64,000 nt of DNA from Candidatus Aenigmatarchaeota archaeon (GTDB lineage: Archaea; Aenigmatarchaeota; Aenigmatarchaeia; CG10238-14): positions 1 through 64,000 of the forward strand of contig JAOAJH010000003.1 of assembly GCA_026414305.1 (NCBI GenBank), in the 5' to 3' direction. Under the pieces are notes generated by a model. The model saw nothing but the letters and a program-made list of their open reading frames with translations. It was not told where the DNA came from and did no database searches. Made by a program: the position numbers and the translations under genes. Shown here in pieces: positions 25,433-34,473 of the stretch (positions within the stretch are counted from its first letter, which is position 1; every line of letters starts with the position of its first letter).

Positions 25433-25870
25433 ATGTACGATGAAAACAAGATGGTTGTGGCAGCTGATGTTATAATAGAGCACAAAGGCAAGATTCTGAT
25501 TATAAAAAGAGGAAATGATCCGTTCAAGGGGATGCCTGCATTGCCAGGAGGTAGGCATGAAAAGGATGAAACAATCGAGCAGACAGCCAAAAGGGAGATA
25601 AAAGAAGAAACTGGTCTTGATGTAGAGCTAACAGACATATTGGGTGTTTATTCTGATAAAAATCGCGACCCAAGAGAACATACTTTATCTGTTGTTTTTA
25701 TTGCTAAACCTAGAAACGATAATGCAAAACCGTCTAGCGATGCTGCCGGCATTGAATGGATAGAGCCTGAGAAGATTGAGTTAGACAGGCTTGCATTTGA
25801 TCATGGAAAGATAATCAAAGACTATTTGGAGTGGTGCGACAAGAAGGATACTTTTTGGTCAAGCAAGTGA
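25433..25870 (+). CDS. Nudix hydrolase, ADP-ribose pyrophosphatase-like
   Basis: The Nudix box is complete (GGRHEKDETIEQTAKREIKE, then ETGL) around residues 40-62. The pattern PALPGGR before it and the spacing after it resemble archaeal ADP-ribose pyrophosphatases, but the substrate is not proven. The gene is probably leaderless. It is followed by tRNA-Lys(CTT). Confidence 0.85.
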   Translation: MYDENKMVVAADVIIEHKGKILIIKRGNDPFKGMPALPGGRHEKDETIEQTAKREIKEETGLDVELTDILGVYSDKNRDPREHTLSVVFIAKPRNDNAKPSSDAAGIEWIEPEKIELDRLAFDHGKIIKDYLEWCDKKDTFWSSK

Positions 25871-25917
25871 ATATATAAAAGTTAAATTATCCTTAACAAT
25901 AATTATTTTGAACTCCT

Positions 25918-25991
25918 GGGCCCGTAGCTCAGCTTGGTAGAGCAGGTGGCTCTTAACCACAAGGTCGTGGGTTCAAATCCCTCCGGGCCCA
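25918..25991 (+). tRNA. tRNA-Lys (CTT)
   Basis: Acceptor GGGCCCG/CGGGCCC with discriminator A; D arm TAGCTCAGCTTGGTAGAGCA; anticodon arm GGTGG-CTCTTAA-CCACA with anticodon CTT. It is closely similar to tRNA-Lys(TTT) at 21920. No intron. The opposing antiporter gene ends one base beyond it. Confidence 0.97.
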
Positions 25992-25992
25992 T

Positions 25993-27282
25993 CTAGAATT
26001 TGACAACCCTTTTTCTTAAAGTTCTTCCCTTTAGCCTTGCCTCTTCCAAATGAATTCTTAGCCTGCTAATGATGTCAAGACGCGATATGACCTTTTTCTT
26101 TTGTTTTTCAAACTCTTCTATTGTCTTTGCATTTGTATAAGGTGTCAACGCATAAAAGAATATTAAAGGTGGTAAGAATGATGTTATTATTGTCATCACA
26201 ATTATTGATGAAAATATTTCAGGTTGTATAACTCCTATACCAAGCCCGATTTGAGCTGTTATTAGCGCAACCTCGCCTCTTGGTATCATTCCTAATCCCA
26301 CTATGGTTGCGTCTAGCTGATCCATTCCATATTTTCTTGCCGCAAAAAAGCAACCTGCATATTTTGTTATGATTGCTATTATCGCAAGCATTATTCCTAT
26401 TAGAAAACCGCTTTTTAGCTGATCAAATGTTACAAGCAATCCGAGATTGAGAAAAAACAAAGGTGAAAAAAGCAGCACCAATGGATCAATCATATGCTCA
26501 AACTTCTTTTCTTCGCTTTCAAATCCAGATTCTGTTACCATTAATCCAGCTAGAAATGCGCCTACTATGCCAGATAGGCCAATATCCTCTGCTAATGCTC
26601 CAGACAAGAGCACAAATGAAAATAGCACAAGATAAATAACTGCTTTGTCGACTTTGTATTTTTTTATAAACCTCATTATTGAAAGTAGTTTGATGCCAAA
26701 AACAACAGAAAATACAATTATAGCCAAAGTTATGACTATTTTCTTCAATATTTCAACCGAATTTATTGATCCAGAAGCGGCAAATGTTGTAGCTATGGAC
26801 AATGCAAACAAACCAAGTATGTCATCTGCAATAGCCGCACCTAAAATCGTCTTTGCAAATCTCTTGTTCAATACATTCATTTGGTTTAATATTGAAACAG
26901 TTATGCCAACACTAGTTGCTGTAAGTATAACGCCGACAAAAAATGACTCGGCTATGCTATAGTTAAACATCCACATAAAAACAAATCCGCCAATCCATGG
27001 AAAGAGCAGACCTAAAAAACCGACAAAAAATGATTCCTTTGATCGCAATAGCTGTATGTCACTTTCCAAACCTATTTTGAACATAAGAAACATCAGGCCT
27101 ATGTGAGCCAAAAAATCAGTTATTTCACTCTGCTTAACCAATCCAAGAAATGCAGGTCCAAACAACAAACCTGTCAAAATCAAGCCAACAGAGCTGGGCA
27201 GCTTTAAACGGTTTGATAATTGAATTCCCAAAGCAGCTGTTACAAGTGTTGCCACAAACCCCAATGTGTTGAAAGACGTCAA
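25993..27282 (-). CDS. Cation:proton antiporter, CPA2 family
   Basis: A multi-pass membrane protein with about 12-13 hydrophobic segments over residues 1-385. The double-Asp ion site AAIADDILGL is present, pointing to electrogenic Na+/H+ exchange as in NapA-type proteins rather than K+ efflux. No TrkA-N regulatory domain follows; the chain ends in a basic, coiled cytoplasmic tail of about 45 residues. GGTGAT lies directly against the TTG at 27282 with no spacer, so the true start is uncertain. Confidence 0.88.
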   Translation of the reverse strand: MTSFNTLGFVATLVTAALGIQLSNRLKLPSSVGLILTGLLFGPAFLGLVKQSEITDFLAHIGLMFLMFKIGLESDIQLLRSKESFFVGFLGLLFPWIGGFVFMWMFNYSIAESFFVGVILTATSVGITVSILNQMNVLNKRFAKTILGAAIADDILGLFALSIATTFAASGSINSVEILKKIVITLAIIVFSVVFGIKLLSIMRFIKKYKVDKAVIYLVLFSFVLLSGALAEDIGLSGIVGAFLAGLMVTESGFESEEKKFEHMIDPLVLLFSPLFFLNLGLLVTFDQLKSGFLIGIMLAIIAIITKYAGCFFAARKYGMDQLDATIVGLGMIPRGEVALITAQIGLGIGVIQPEIFSSIIVMTIITSFLPPLIFFYALTPYTNAKTIEEFEKQKKKVISRLDIISRLRIHLEEARLKGRTLRKRVVKF

Positions 27283-27332
27283 ATCACCTAGGCGAATAAT
27301 AATTTAAATTATGTTTCTATAAATAGATTATA

Positions 27333-27557
27333 ATGTCTTGGATAAATGATACTATAGCAAACATAGGTATCTACCTTTTTATGGCAACCGTCATAATTCT
27401 AGTTTTAGCATTTGGTTTTTGGATATGGTCGATAATAGATTGCCTAAAGTCAAAGAGAAAATCAAAATGGTTTTGGCTTATAGCCATATTGCTCTTGTTC
27501 TTTGCCGGTTCATTGCTTTATCTTTTGCTTGAAAAGCGAAAATTTTCTAAAAAATAG
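27333..27557 (+). CDS. Small two-span membrane protein with PLDc_N-like domain
   Basis: Two membrane segments (about residues 13-35 and 46-65) are joined by SIIDCLKSKRKSKWFW, ending in GSLLYLLLEKRK. The pattern matches the short phospholipase-D-N-terminal-like (PLDc_N) domain often found alone. No catalytic motif is present. Leaderless-type start. The 3' end overlaps the convergent permease gene by 40 bases. Confidence 0.65.
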   Translation: MSWINDTIANIGIYLFMATVIILVLAFGFWIWSIIDCLKSKRKSKWFWLIAILLLFFAGSLLYLLLEKRKFSKK

Positions 27558-28768
27558 AACAAAATTCCTGAAATTATAGAAAATAAAAGAAATACAACAA
27601 CTTGAATTCCCATGTACAAAAGCATCAAAAATGATAGGAAAAATATCACAAATGCTAATATCCTGTTTTCAATTATGTTGTGTTTTATCAGCTTTAACGA
27701 AGCTATGGTGCATGCAAAATATATGAAAATGACAAGAGATATTGAAAAAACGGCAAGAAATTCTATGTCTGATATTATAAGCATGACCAATAAAGCTGAA
27801 ACAATCTGGAACAAAATAGAATAATCCGGCGCTTTTTTTGAATTAAGATGATCAAAAAAGTTTGGAAGCATGCTGTCTCTTGCCATTGAAAAAGATATTC
27901 TTGAAGACCCAACTATCAGGGCATTTATGCTTGTGATAACAGAAATTATGCCGCCGATCAAAACAACATAGCTGACCAAAGGGTTTATCTCATAATAAAG
28001 GTCAAAAAGCGTATTGTAGCTGCCATAGCTTTGCCAGTCTTTTACGCCTATAATGGCAATAATGCTCAAAATGAAAAAAACAGAGGACAATGTTATTGCA
28101 GTCATCATTGACCTTCTTATTATCTTCCTTGCATTTTTTATCTCCTCTTCAGGAACAGTCACTATTTCAAACCCAGTATAAGCATACATGGATATCAGGG
28201 TTGAATAAAAAATAAGTTGCATGGGATTTCCCGAAGGTATGTGTTTCATGTGAGTTAAATCAAACTTTTGAAATGAAAAGAAAATTATTGTTAAAATAGC
28301 CAGCACTTTGATGACTGTCAGTATATTTTCAACCTTGCCTGACAATTTCATGCCAAGCAAGTTCAAAATAGCCATTAAAATCGAGATTGAAAGCGCTACA
28401 ATTAAACTGTGAATTGGAAAGAAAAAATCAAAAAACAATTTTAATATCATCATCTCTACAGAAAGAGAGAAAACATATGACAGCCAAAAAATCCAACCTG
28501 AAACAAATCCGATTTTTAGGCCAAAAGCCTTGTTCAGGTATGCATATGGTCCGCCTTCTTTTGGGTATTTTATAGCCAACTCTGACAAAAGCAATGCTAC
28601 AACAAAAGCATACACAGCCCCCAAAATCCAACCTATTATGCTTAGCGGTCCAGCATCCCTTGCTGTGATCAATGGAAAGACAAAAACACTAGATCCTATT
28701 ATAAGGCTCAGGGCAATAGAAATTGATTCTATAAAACCAATGGATTTTGCAATTCTCACTCTTTTCAT
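27518..28768 (-). CDS. APC-superfamily amino acid permease
   Basis: About 12 membrane segments. The N-terminal substrate-binding helix IALSLIIGSSVFVFPLI and the ELAIKYPKEGGPYAYLNKAF loop are typical of amino acid-polyamine-organocation transporters. YAYTGFEIVTVPEEEIKNA matches the helix 6 region. Length (416 residues) is normal. The transported compound is not predictable. Confidence 0.87.
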   Translation of the reverse strand: MKRVRIAKSIGFIESISIALSLIIGSSVFVFPLITARDAGPLSIIGWILGAVYAFVVALLLSELAIKYPKEGGPYAYLNKAFGLKIGFVSGWIFWLSYVFSLSVEMMILKLFFDFFFPIHSLIVALSISILMAILNLLGMKLSGKVENILTVIKVLAILTIIFFSFQKFDLTHMKHIPSGNPMQLIFYSTLISMYAYTGFEIVTVPEEEIKNARKIIRRSMMTAITLSSVFFILSIIAIIGVKDWQSYGSYNTLFDLYYEINPLVSYVVLIGGIISVITSINALIVGSSRISFSMARDSMLPNFFDHLNSKKAPDYSILFQIVSALLVMLIISDIEFLAVFSISLVIFIYFACTIASLKLIKHNIIENRILAFVIFFLSFLMLLYMGIQVVVFLLFSIISGILFYFLENFRFSSKR

Positions 28769-28795
28769 TGTTTAATATTATTTGTTTTTAATTAA

Positions 28796-28987
28796 TTAAT
28801 CCACAAACAAGGCATACTTTCCAGGAACAGTTATGCCCAATGTTTTGGCAATTTCGCTATCATTTGGATCATTTATTACAATCAACCCTTTCCAGCTGGC
28901 TGACAATGCAGTTGACTTGCAAATAGGGCACTCTTTATCTGTTGTGAATCTTTTGCACTTTCTGCAAACATATGTTCTCTTTGCCAT
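28796..28987 (-). CDS. spt4: RNA polymerase subunit E'' / elongation factor Spt4
   Basis: A 63-residue zinc protein. The four-Cys site is CRKCKRF and CPICKST, followed by WKGLIVINDPNDSEIAKTLG, the Spt4 signature. It binds Spt5 to form the universal elongation factor. The ATG follows GTGATG. It sits directly behind rpo7, the normal archaeal order. Confidence 0.95.
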   Translation of the reverse strand: MAKRTYVCRKCKRFTTDKECPICKSTALSASWKGLIVINDPNDSEIAKTLGITVPGKYALFVD

Positions 28988-28993
28988 AAAACA

Positions 28994-29557
28994 TCACTTT
29001 TTCGCAGCCTTGGCTGCTGCTTTCTTTTCCTCTTCAATCCAATGCAATGCACCCAAACCAGGCTGTCTCATTGTCAATCCTATTTTATTTTCCTTTCCAC
29101 CAGACATGTTTACTGAAATTACTCTAGACAAAACAGAATCGCCTTCTTTCAAGCTTCTTTTGCTTTCCTTTCCAATAAACATTGAATTCTTTTCGTCATA
29201 GCTTACAAAATCATCCAAGAGTTGGGAAACATGTACTAATCCATCCATTGGACCAAGTCTGACAAATGCACCAAATTCTGTGTTGTCTATGACATCACCG
29301 ACAAGCACTTCATGTAATTCTGGTTTGAATGACAGCATTTCAAACATCACTGGATAATGGATTGATGCATCTTCTGGCACTATCTTACCTTCACCTATTT
29401 CCTCTATTTCAGTTATAACAAGTCCTATGCCAAATCTTCTGTCAAGCATGCCTTCATATTTCTCTGCTATACTCTCTCTTATAGCCTGTTTTAATGGCAT
29501 GTTAAACCTAGCTGGCGGAACTTTGACTTTTGTTTTAATTTTTACAATTCTATACAT
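28994..29557 (-). CDS. rpo7: DNA-directed RNA polymerase subunit Rpo7 (E')
   Basis: Stalk subunit of archaeal RNA polymerase. The N-terminal RNP-like domain (residues 1-80) is followed by an S1 RNA-binding domain from about residue 82 with GDVIDNTEFGAFVRLGPMDG and LVHVSQL. The tail is Ala/Lys-rich. It forms a complex with Rpo4, which is not in the window. Directly followed by spt4 and preceded by pyrophosphatase. Confidence 0.95.
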   Translation of the reverse strand: MYRIVKIKTKVKVPPARFNMPLKQAIRESIAEKYEGMLDRRFGIGLVITEIEEIGEGKIVPEDASIHYPVMFEMLSFKPELHEVLVGDVIDNTEFGAFVRLGPMDGLVHVSQLLDDFVSYDEKNSMFIGKESKRSLKEGDSVLSRVISVNMSGGKENKIGLTMRQPGLGALHWIEEEKKAAAKAAKK

Positions 29558-29561
29558 ATCA

Positions 29562-30068
29562 TCACTTTGCTGATTTTTTAATCATCTCCTTTGCATCATT
29601 AGCACTTTTCCAATTTTTAAGCTTTACCCATTTTCCTGGCTCTAAATCTTTGTAATGCTCAAAGAAATGCTTTATCCTGTTTTTGAAAAAGTCTGGCAAC
29701 TCAGACACGTCTTTATAATTGCCAAATATCGGATCAATTTTGGCTGTTGGCACTGCTATTATCTTTGTGTCTATGCCTTCTTCATCCTCCATCTCCAGCA
29801 AACCTATAGGTTGAGATGGCAATATTGATCCTGGTTGGACAGGGTGGGATGACAAAACTATAACATCAAGCGGATCTCCATCCTCTCCTTTTGTACCGCA
29901 TATAAAGCCATAATTGAATGGATAATTCATTGAAGTGTACAAAAATCTGTCTACAAACAAATGGCCTTCTTCATTCATTTCATATTTTATTTGTCCGCCT
30001 TGTGGTATCTCAATCAAGACATTTACCTTGTTTGGTGCGTCCTTGCCTATAGTCAATTTAGAAGCCAA
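29562..30068 (-). CDS. ppa: Inorganic pyrophosphatase
   Basis: Family I soluble pyrophosphatase. Active-site features are the [11 protein letters not shown] start, [20 protein letters not shown] with the metal-binding Asp cluster, and [12 protein letters not shown]. Length (168 residues) fits prokaryotic hexameric enzymes. The TTG start is supported by GAGGTGAT three bases upstream. First of a ppa-rpo7-spt4 run. Confidence 0.95.
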   Translation of the reverse strand: MASKLTIGKDAPNKVNVLIEIPQGGQIKYEMNEEGHLFVDRFLYTSMNYPFNYGFICGTKGEDGDPLDVIVLSSHPVQPGSILPSQPIGLLEMEDEEGIDTKIIAVPTAKIDPIFGNYKDVSELPDFFKNRIKHFFEHYKDLEPGKWVKLKNWKSANDAKEMIKKSAK

Positions 30069-30128
30069 ACAATCACCTCAAACAATTTTATTATTGGTTT
30101 AAGTTAATATAAATATAGGCAGATTTTT

Positions 30129-30752
30129 ATGGTTTTCGAATATAAAGGCGTCAAGCTGCATTGGCTTGGGCACGACTGCTTTAGAATAGAAGGAAGCAAG
30201 ACATTAATAATAGACCCTTTCAAGATTGAAAGGCAAGAAGTTGATATTGTTCTTGTAACGCATGATCATTTTGATCATTGCAGTGTTGAGGATATAAAGA
30301 AAATAGAGTACAAAACACTGATAGCTTCTGTTGCTTGCAAGCAGCTGAAAGCAAAATTTGTCAAGCCTGGAGATGTAGTTGATGTTGATAATGTAAAGAT
30401 AAAGGCTGTTCCTGCTTACAATATTGACAAATTCAGATCGCCTGGCCAGGTTTTTCATCCCAAGCAACTGAATCATGTAGGATTTGTTATTGAAATAGAT
30501 AATGTAAGCATATATCATGCTGGTGATACTGATTTCATACCTGAAATGAAGGATGTAAAGGCTGATATAGCTTTATTGCCAGTGAGTGGAACCTATGTCA
30601 TGACTGCTGAGGAAGCTACAAAGGCCGTTGAGGTTATCAGGCCAGAAATAGCAATACCAATGCATTTTGGCAGCATTGTTGGCAGCAAACAGGACGCTGA
30701 AAAGTTTAAAAAATTGGCAAAAAGCAAGGTTGTTATGCTGGAATTATCTTAA
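30129..30752 (+). CDS. Metallo-beta-lactamase-fold hydrolase (UPF0173/UlaG-like)
   Basis: The metal-binding motif THDHFDHC is present, with further His in the IYHAGDTDF and IPMHFGSIVGS segments. The short form (207 residues) with LHWLGHDCFRIEG at the start resembles the UlaG/UPF0173 group of metal-dependent hydrolases. Substrate unknown. Leaderless start behind a TATA-like sequence. Confidence 0.87.
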   Translation: MVFEYKGVKLHWLGHDCFRIEGSKTLIIDPFKIERQEVDIVLVTHDHFDHCSVEDIKKIEYKTLIASVACKQLKAKFVKPGDVVDVDNVKIKAVPAYNIDKFRSPGQVFHPKQLNHVGFVIEIDNVSIYHAGDTDFIPEMKDVKADIALLPVSGTYVMTAEEATKAVEVIRPEIAIPMHFGSIVGSKQDAEKFKKLAKSKVVMLELS

Positions 30753-30977
30753 AAAATGTTGCAGGTATGTTCCTATCTGATTTGTAATTTGTGTCACTCT
30801 GTTGTAAACTTCTGGGCTTGACAAAGCCAAATACAAAATAATAAAGCCTGCGACATACATACCAGCAGCTAACGACAACAATCCTCTCCTGTCTTCATTT
30901 GTTGGTCCTATTTGTCTATAAACATCTTCTATATTACTTACTTTCAATCCTCTAAGTGTTTTATCTTGTTCTGACAT
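30744..30977 (-). CDS. Small single-pass membrane protein, 77 residues
   Basis: A soluble N-terminal half (about residues 1-32) precedes one membrane segment (about residues 33-53) and a short amphipathic tail. No family is recognised. Its last 9 bases overlap the end of the convergent hydrolase gene. Function unknown. Confidence 0.6.
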   Translation of the reverse strand: MSEQDKTLRGLKVSNIEDVYRQIGPTNEDRRGLLSLAAGMYVAGFIILYLALSSPEVYNRVTQITNQIGTYLQHFLR

Positions 30978-31023
30978 GATTTTATCTTGCTATTTTATGT
31001 ATTTAAATATTACTATTTGGTAG

Positions 31024-31389
31024 TTAATATATCTCAAACTTGTTTTTTTGCCTAAGCACAAACACTGTCTTGCCGAGTTTTTTCAACCTTTTTGCTAAAT
31101 CCAAATCATTTGTAGCTATAGCATAGCCATCTATTTTTTCAAAAACCTTGTCTGGATACCCATCATAATCCAAAATTGCGAGATTTTTTGAACTTATTAA
31201 TGCAAGGGCTGTTCTTGCCTGCAAAGACTTTTTGCCTGTTGATCTTGACATGGATTTTAATTCTGTGACGACACTTTTTAAGGTGAAAAAATTGCACTTT
31301 TCGTTGGTTAATCTTTCTATTTCAGAAAATATGTCGACCTTGAATTTCTCTGAGAGCATAAGAATGTTTGTGTCTAGCAATACTTTCAT
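31024..31389 (-). CDS. PIN-domain ribonuclease-like protein
   Basis: A 121-residue PIN fold. Acidic active-site residues are visible: LLDTN (Asp6), VTELKSM (Glu43) and ATNDLDLAKRL near the C-terminus. The form resembles the conserved archaeal Fcf1/UTP23-like PIN proteins rather than VapC toxins, and no antitoxin gene is adjacent, so an RNA-processing role is more likely. It follows the membrane-protein gene upstream by two bases. Confidence 0.8.
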   Translation of the reverse strand: MKVLLDTNILMLSEKFKVDIFSEIERLTNEKCNFFTLKSVVTELKSMSRSTGKKSLQARTALALISSKNLAILDYDGYPDKVFEKIDGYAIATNDLDLAKRLKKLGKTVFVLRQKNKFEIY

Positions 31390-31391
31390 AA

Positions 31392-32294
31392 TTACATATT
31401 TTCTCTCCTAGTATAAATAAAGAGATTTAATAAAATGCGTTTTTCGTCTTCTGACAAATTTAAATCTGACAAAGTTTCTAATCCACGTGCAAAATCTCTA
31501 ATATTTTTCGATTTCAAAAGTTCTTTCACTCTAGGGTTTTGAAGCACTTCTTCTTGTCTTGTTTTTCCTTCTGAAATATCCGCATTAACTTTGGATCTTT
31601 CAACTATCTGAATTGGTGTTCCAACTATTCTTTCTCTGTTTTCTGACATTTTGTTTTTTTTACCTGTTTTATATTCATAAAATTCATGGATTTTAATAAA
31701 AAATTTACCTATATTATAAATTGTTGTATCTATAGTATCTCCAAACATATCTGCAAAGAAACCTGCTAAGTATGCAATTCCAATTAATGACATAAAGTTA
31801 ACGGTTGCGTTTCCGAAATCAGGAGCCTCGAATATACTTTGATAAATAGCATTGTACATATTATTACCTACAAATAAACTATAACCTAAAAACGACAAAG
31901 CTATTAAACCATATCCTACTGTGTCACCAAAAGAACCTTTTTTTATTTCATCATATATACTTTTTACAGACAACTTTGCATTTCTAAATGCATCTGGTTT
32001 TCTAAATGCCCAATCTTTTATTGCAGCAGAATATGATAACACATATGACCCTATCTTATCAAAATTATATGAAGCGACAATAGAACCTATATACAAAATT
32101 AAAGCGGAAATTGCCTTCATTTGATCGTCTGAAAATTGCTCGATTGGTATATTTGACAAAATCGGAAAAATGAGACATGTACTAGCAGCATATGTTGCAG
32201 CACCAACACCTGTTCTTGTGTAACTAGGTGCATCGTAAACCTTATCTTTGACAAAATTAACTGTATCATTAACAAAATTTTTTAATTTATACAT
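31392..32294 (-). CDS. Hypothetical multi-pass membrane protein, 300 residues
   Basis: Four membrane segments are seen, around residues 30-48, 62-78, 126-146 and 168-188. A soluble C-terminal region of about 95 residues follows with helical, charged sequence (EDEKRILLNLFIYTR at the end). No family is recognised. Probably co-transcribed with the PIN-domain gene two bases downstream. It is divergent from the next gene, another unknown membrane protein. Confidence 0.65.
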   Translation of the reverse strand: MYKLKNFVNDTVNFVKDKVYDAPSYTRTGVGAATYAASTCLIFPILSNIPIEQFSDDQMKAISALILYIGSIVASYNFDKIGSYVLSYSAAIKDWAFRKPDAFRNAKLSVKSIYDEIKKGSFGDTVGYGLIALSFLGYSLFVGNNMYNAIYQSIFEAPDFGNATVNFMSLIGIAYLAGFFADMFGDTIDTTIYNIGKFFIKIHEFYEYKTGKKNKMSENRERIVGTPIQIVERSKVNADISEGKTRQEEVLQNPRVKELLKSKNIRDFARGLETLSDLNLSEDEKRILLNLFIYTRRENM

Positions 32295-32368
32295 TAAAAA
32301 TTGGTTTAAAATTAAACTTTAAATTCTTTTTGATTTGTATAAGTATTAAAAGATTGGTGCTTCAGTAT

Positions 32369-33127
32369 ATGAACGAAGAAAATATTTTGATGATAAAAAA
32401 TCCTGAAAATTCGAAAGAGTTTGAACAATTTATTGAAATTTTATCACAAGCTTTGGGAATCGGGGTTGATGAAATAGGGATTGTTGATGACAGAAGACAA
32501 ATATCTGTTATTCCTACAAAAGAAGCTTTATCGATAATACCTGAATCATATGATTATCCTATAACCACAGAACATGATATTCAAAAATCTGAAGTATCTG
32601 CAGAATCAAATAAGCTTAGTGAAATTCAAAAAAATCCTCTATTTATTGGTTTTGGAACGATTGATGTCAAAACAGGTGAAATTCAAATTCACAGACAAAA
32701 CACAACAATAAACGACAGCAGACAATTACATGTTACTAACAAAAGGCAAATTTCATTGTATAGAATCGGGAAAGTTTTAGGAAATAACGCTACTGAAATA
32801 GGTCAAATCAGAATAGATGGGATAAATTATAATTCACCTGGAGGAATAGCCGGAAGAAATATAAAAACTGGTCATTATGCCCCAAACACACAAGTTGGAG
32901 ATAACAGCATGGTTGCATTCGGAGACATATACATAACAAACATCTATTCAGATAGCAATAGTAATTATAAAAGATTTTTAGAGTTAAAAAACAGAAGTTA
33001 TACAGGACAAATGCAAGAAGTTAGACCATATAATCTGAACAGTGCTATAATAGGCATTTTGGGTGCATTAGCAGCAGGTGCAATAATTTACATTATTGTA
33101 TCAAACTATTCATCTTTAATAAAATAA
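32369..33127 (+). CDS. Hypothetical C-tail-anchored protein, about 250 residues
   Basis: Most of the protein is soluble: an N-terminal helical part, then a beta-rich stretch (IGFGTIDVKTGEIQIHRQN and later RIDGINYNSPGGIAG). It ends with one membrane segment (SAIIGILGALAAGAIIYIIV) in the last 30 residues, typical of tail-anchored proteins facing the cytoplasm. ATG 32369 is preferred; the frame is open further upstream but without a convincing start. No family is recognised. Confidence 0.62.
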   Translation: MNEENILMIKNPENSKEFEQFIEILSQALGIGVDEIGIVDDRRQISVIPTKEALSIIPESYDYPITTEHDIQKSEVSAESNKLSEIQKNPLFIGFGTIDVKTGEIQIHRQNTTINDSRQLHVTNKRQISLYRIGKVLGNNATEIGQIRIDGINYNSPGGIAGRNIKTGHYAPNTQVGDNSMVAFGDIYITNIYSDSNSNYKRFLELKNRSYTGQMQEVRPYNLNSAIIGILGALAAGAIIYIIVSNYSSLIK

Positions 33128-33177
33128 AAAATAGATTTTATTATAATTTATTTTAAAAAAATTCAAAAATAAAAATT

Positions 33178-33270
33178 CTATCTCACGCCTACTCTTCTTC
33201 TACCGTCACCTGTGACTGCTCTATTAAATCCGCCAAATGTTGTTTTTAGAAAACTTTTTTCATTTTTCAC
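33178..33270 (-). CDS. Possible very small basic protein, 30 residues
   Basis: A GTG-started frame 13 bases after the glycosyltransferase stop encodes a 30-residue peptide ending in VTGDGRRRVGVR. Base composition here is richer in G+C than the flanking DNA, which suggests it is coding or a gene remnant. No family is recognised and the call is weak. Confidence 0.25.
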   Translation of the reverse strand: MKNEKSFLKTTFGGFNRAVTGDGRRRVGVR

Positions 33271-33283
33271 ATATTATTCAAAA

Positions 33284-34468
33284 TTAGATTTTATTTTCAT
33301 TATAAATTTCATTATAAATTCTAATATATTCTCTTGCCATTTTTTCTGAACTAAACATATTTGCTCTTTCTCTACAATTTTTAGGCGGAATTGAATTGAT
33401 TCGACTCAAATAGTCAAGAAAATAATTTGAAGTTTGTAATACAAATTCTGAATCATAAGGTTCTTTGTTTAAATCGTTTAATTCTTCCGAGTCTGAAGGA
33501 ATATTCACAAGAAAGCCGTTTTTTTCGTGATTTATTATTTCTGCAATACCACCTATCTTAGATCCGATTACAGGTGTTCCTGCTACCAAAGATTCTACAA
33601 CAACAAGTCCAAATGGTTCTATAAACAAACTGGGCACAAGGGTAACAATAGCATTTGCATAAAGCGGATATTTTTGATTATTGTTAACCTCGCCTGTATA
33701 AACTATTCTTCCCCTGCCTCTACCTAAATTCATATATGCGCTCATCTTGTCATTTTCACTTGTTATTTCATGAGTAACATACGGCTGTATGTATTTTGAA
33801 TAATATTTTTTATCACCAATTATACCAGAAAAAACCAGATCAAAACCGCTTTGTTTGGCAACATTGATGGCAACATGCAAACCCTTGTGCGGGCTTATTA
33901 CTCCTATCCAATACAAGTAATCTAACTTGTTTTGATTGAAAGGTATTTCATCAATATTGATTCCATTATAGACAACGTCTCTTATTTTCCATCCTTTTTT
34001 TTCATACTCTCTTTTTATATGATGGCTTATTGCAATCAAATTTAGTTTGCTATTCAATATATCTGGATGTAATTCGGGGTTCCAAAAATTATCCGGATCT
34101 GCATGTAAAGTTAATAGACTGTTTGGGTAAAGTCGCATAAAAGGAAGGAAGTTGTCATCATGTACATGAATTATGTCAGGTTTAATTCCTTCTATAGCCT
34201 TTATTGACGATGATATGTGTTCAAACCTTAGATTAATTGTATCATAATTAGAAATCCTGTCTCCGTAAATGTCAAAAACACCAATTGGTTTGCAAATAGT
34301 TTTTATATTTGCAAATTCAGAACCATTTGGAGCTGCTAAATAAACCTGAATGTTTGGGTCTACTTTTTTAAGATTATCATATAAAGATGCTACTACTCTT
34401 TCTGAACCACCATAGCCAATATCTTTCCTTAATGGAAGAAAAGGTGTAGATATTAACATTAACTTCAA
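33284..34468 (-). CDS. Glycosyltransferase, GT4 family
   Basis: Retaining GT-B glycosyltransferase. The N-terminal part has STPFLPLRKDIGYGGSERVV and DIIHVHDDNF. The C-terminal half has the donor-binding block EPFGLVVVESLVAGTPVIGS and GGIAEII, including the conserved Glu pair. It should transfer a sugar from a nucleotide donor in surface glycan or glycolipid synthesis. TTG 34468, four bases after GGTGAT, is chosen; an ATG at 34459 and a GTG at 34477 are alternatives. It begins just after the stop of the upstream gene. Confidence 0.87.
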   Translation of the reverse strand: MKLMLISTPFLPLRKDIGYGGSERVVASLYDNLKKVDPNIQVYLAAPNGSEFANIKTICKPIGVFDIYGDRISNYDTINLRFEHISSSIKAIEGIKPDIIHVHDDNFLPFMRLYPNSLLTLHADPDNFWNPELHPDILNSKLNLIAISHHIKREYEKKGWKIRDVVYNGINIDEIPFNQNKLDYLYWIGVISPHKGLHVAINVAKQSGFDLVFSGIIGDKKYYSKYIQPYVTHEITSENDKMSAYMNLGRGRGRIVYTGEVNNNQKYPLYANAIVTLVPSLFIEPFGLVVVESLVAGTPVIGSKIGGIAEIINHEKNGFLVNIPSDSEELNDLNKEPYDSEFVLQTSNYFLDYLSRINSIPPKNCRERANMFSSEKMAREYIRIYNEIYNENKI

Positions 34469-34473
34469 CCAAA

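Noticed and set aside
31024-32294. Toxin-antitoxin pair (PIN protein with its neighbour)
   Set aside because: The upstream gene encodes a 300-residue membrane protein, not a small antitoxin, and the PIN protein resembles the Fcf1/UTP23 type.
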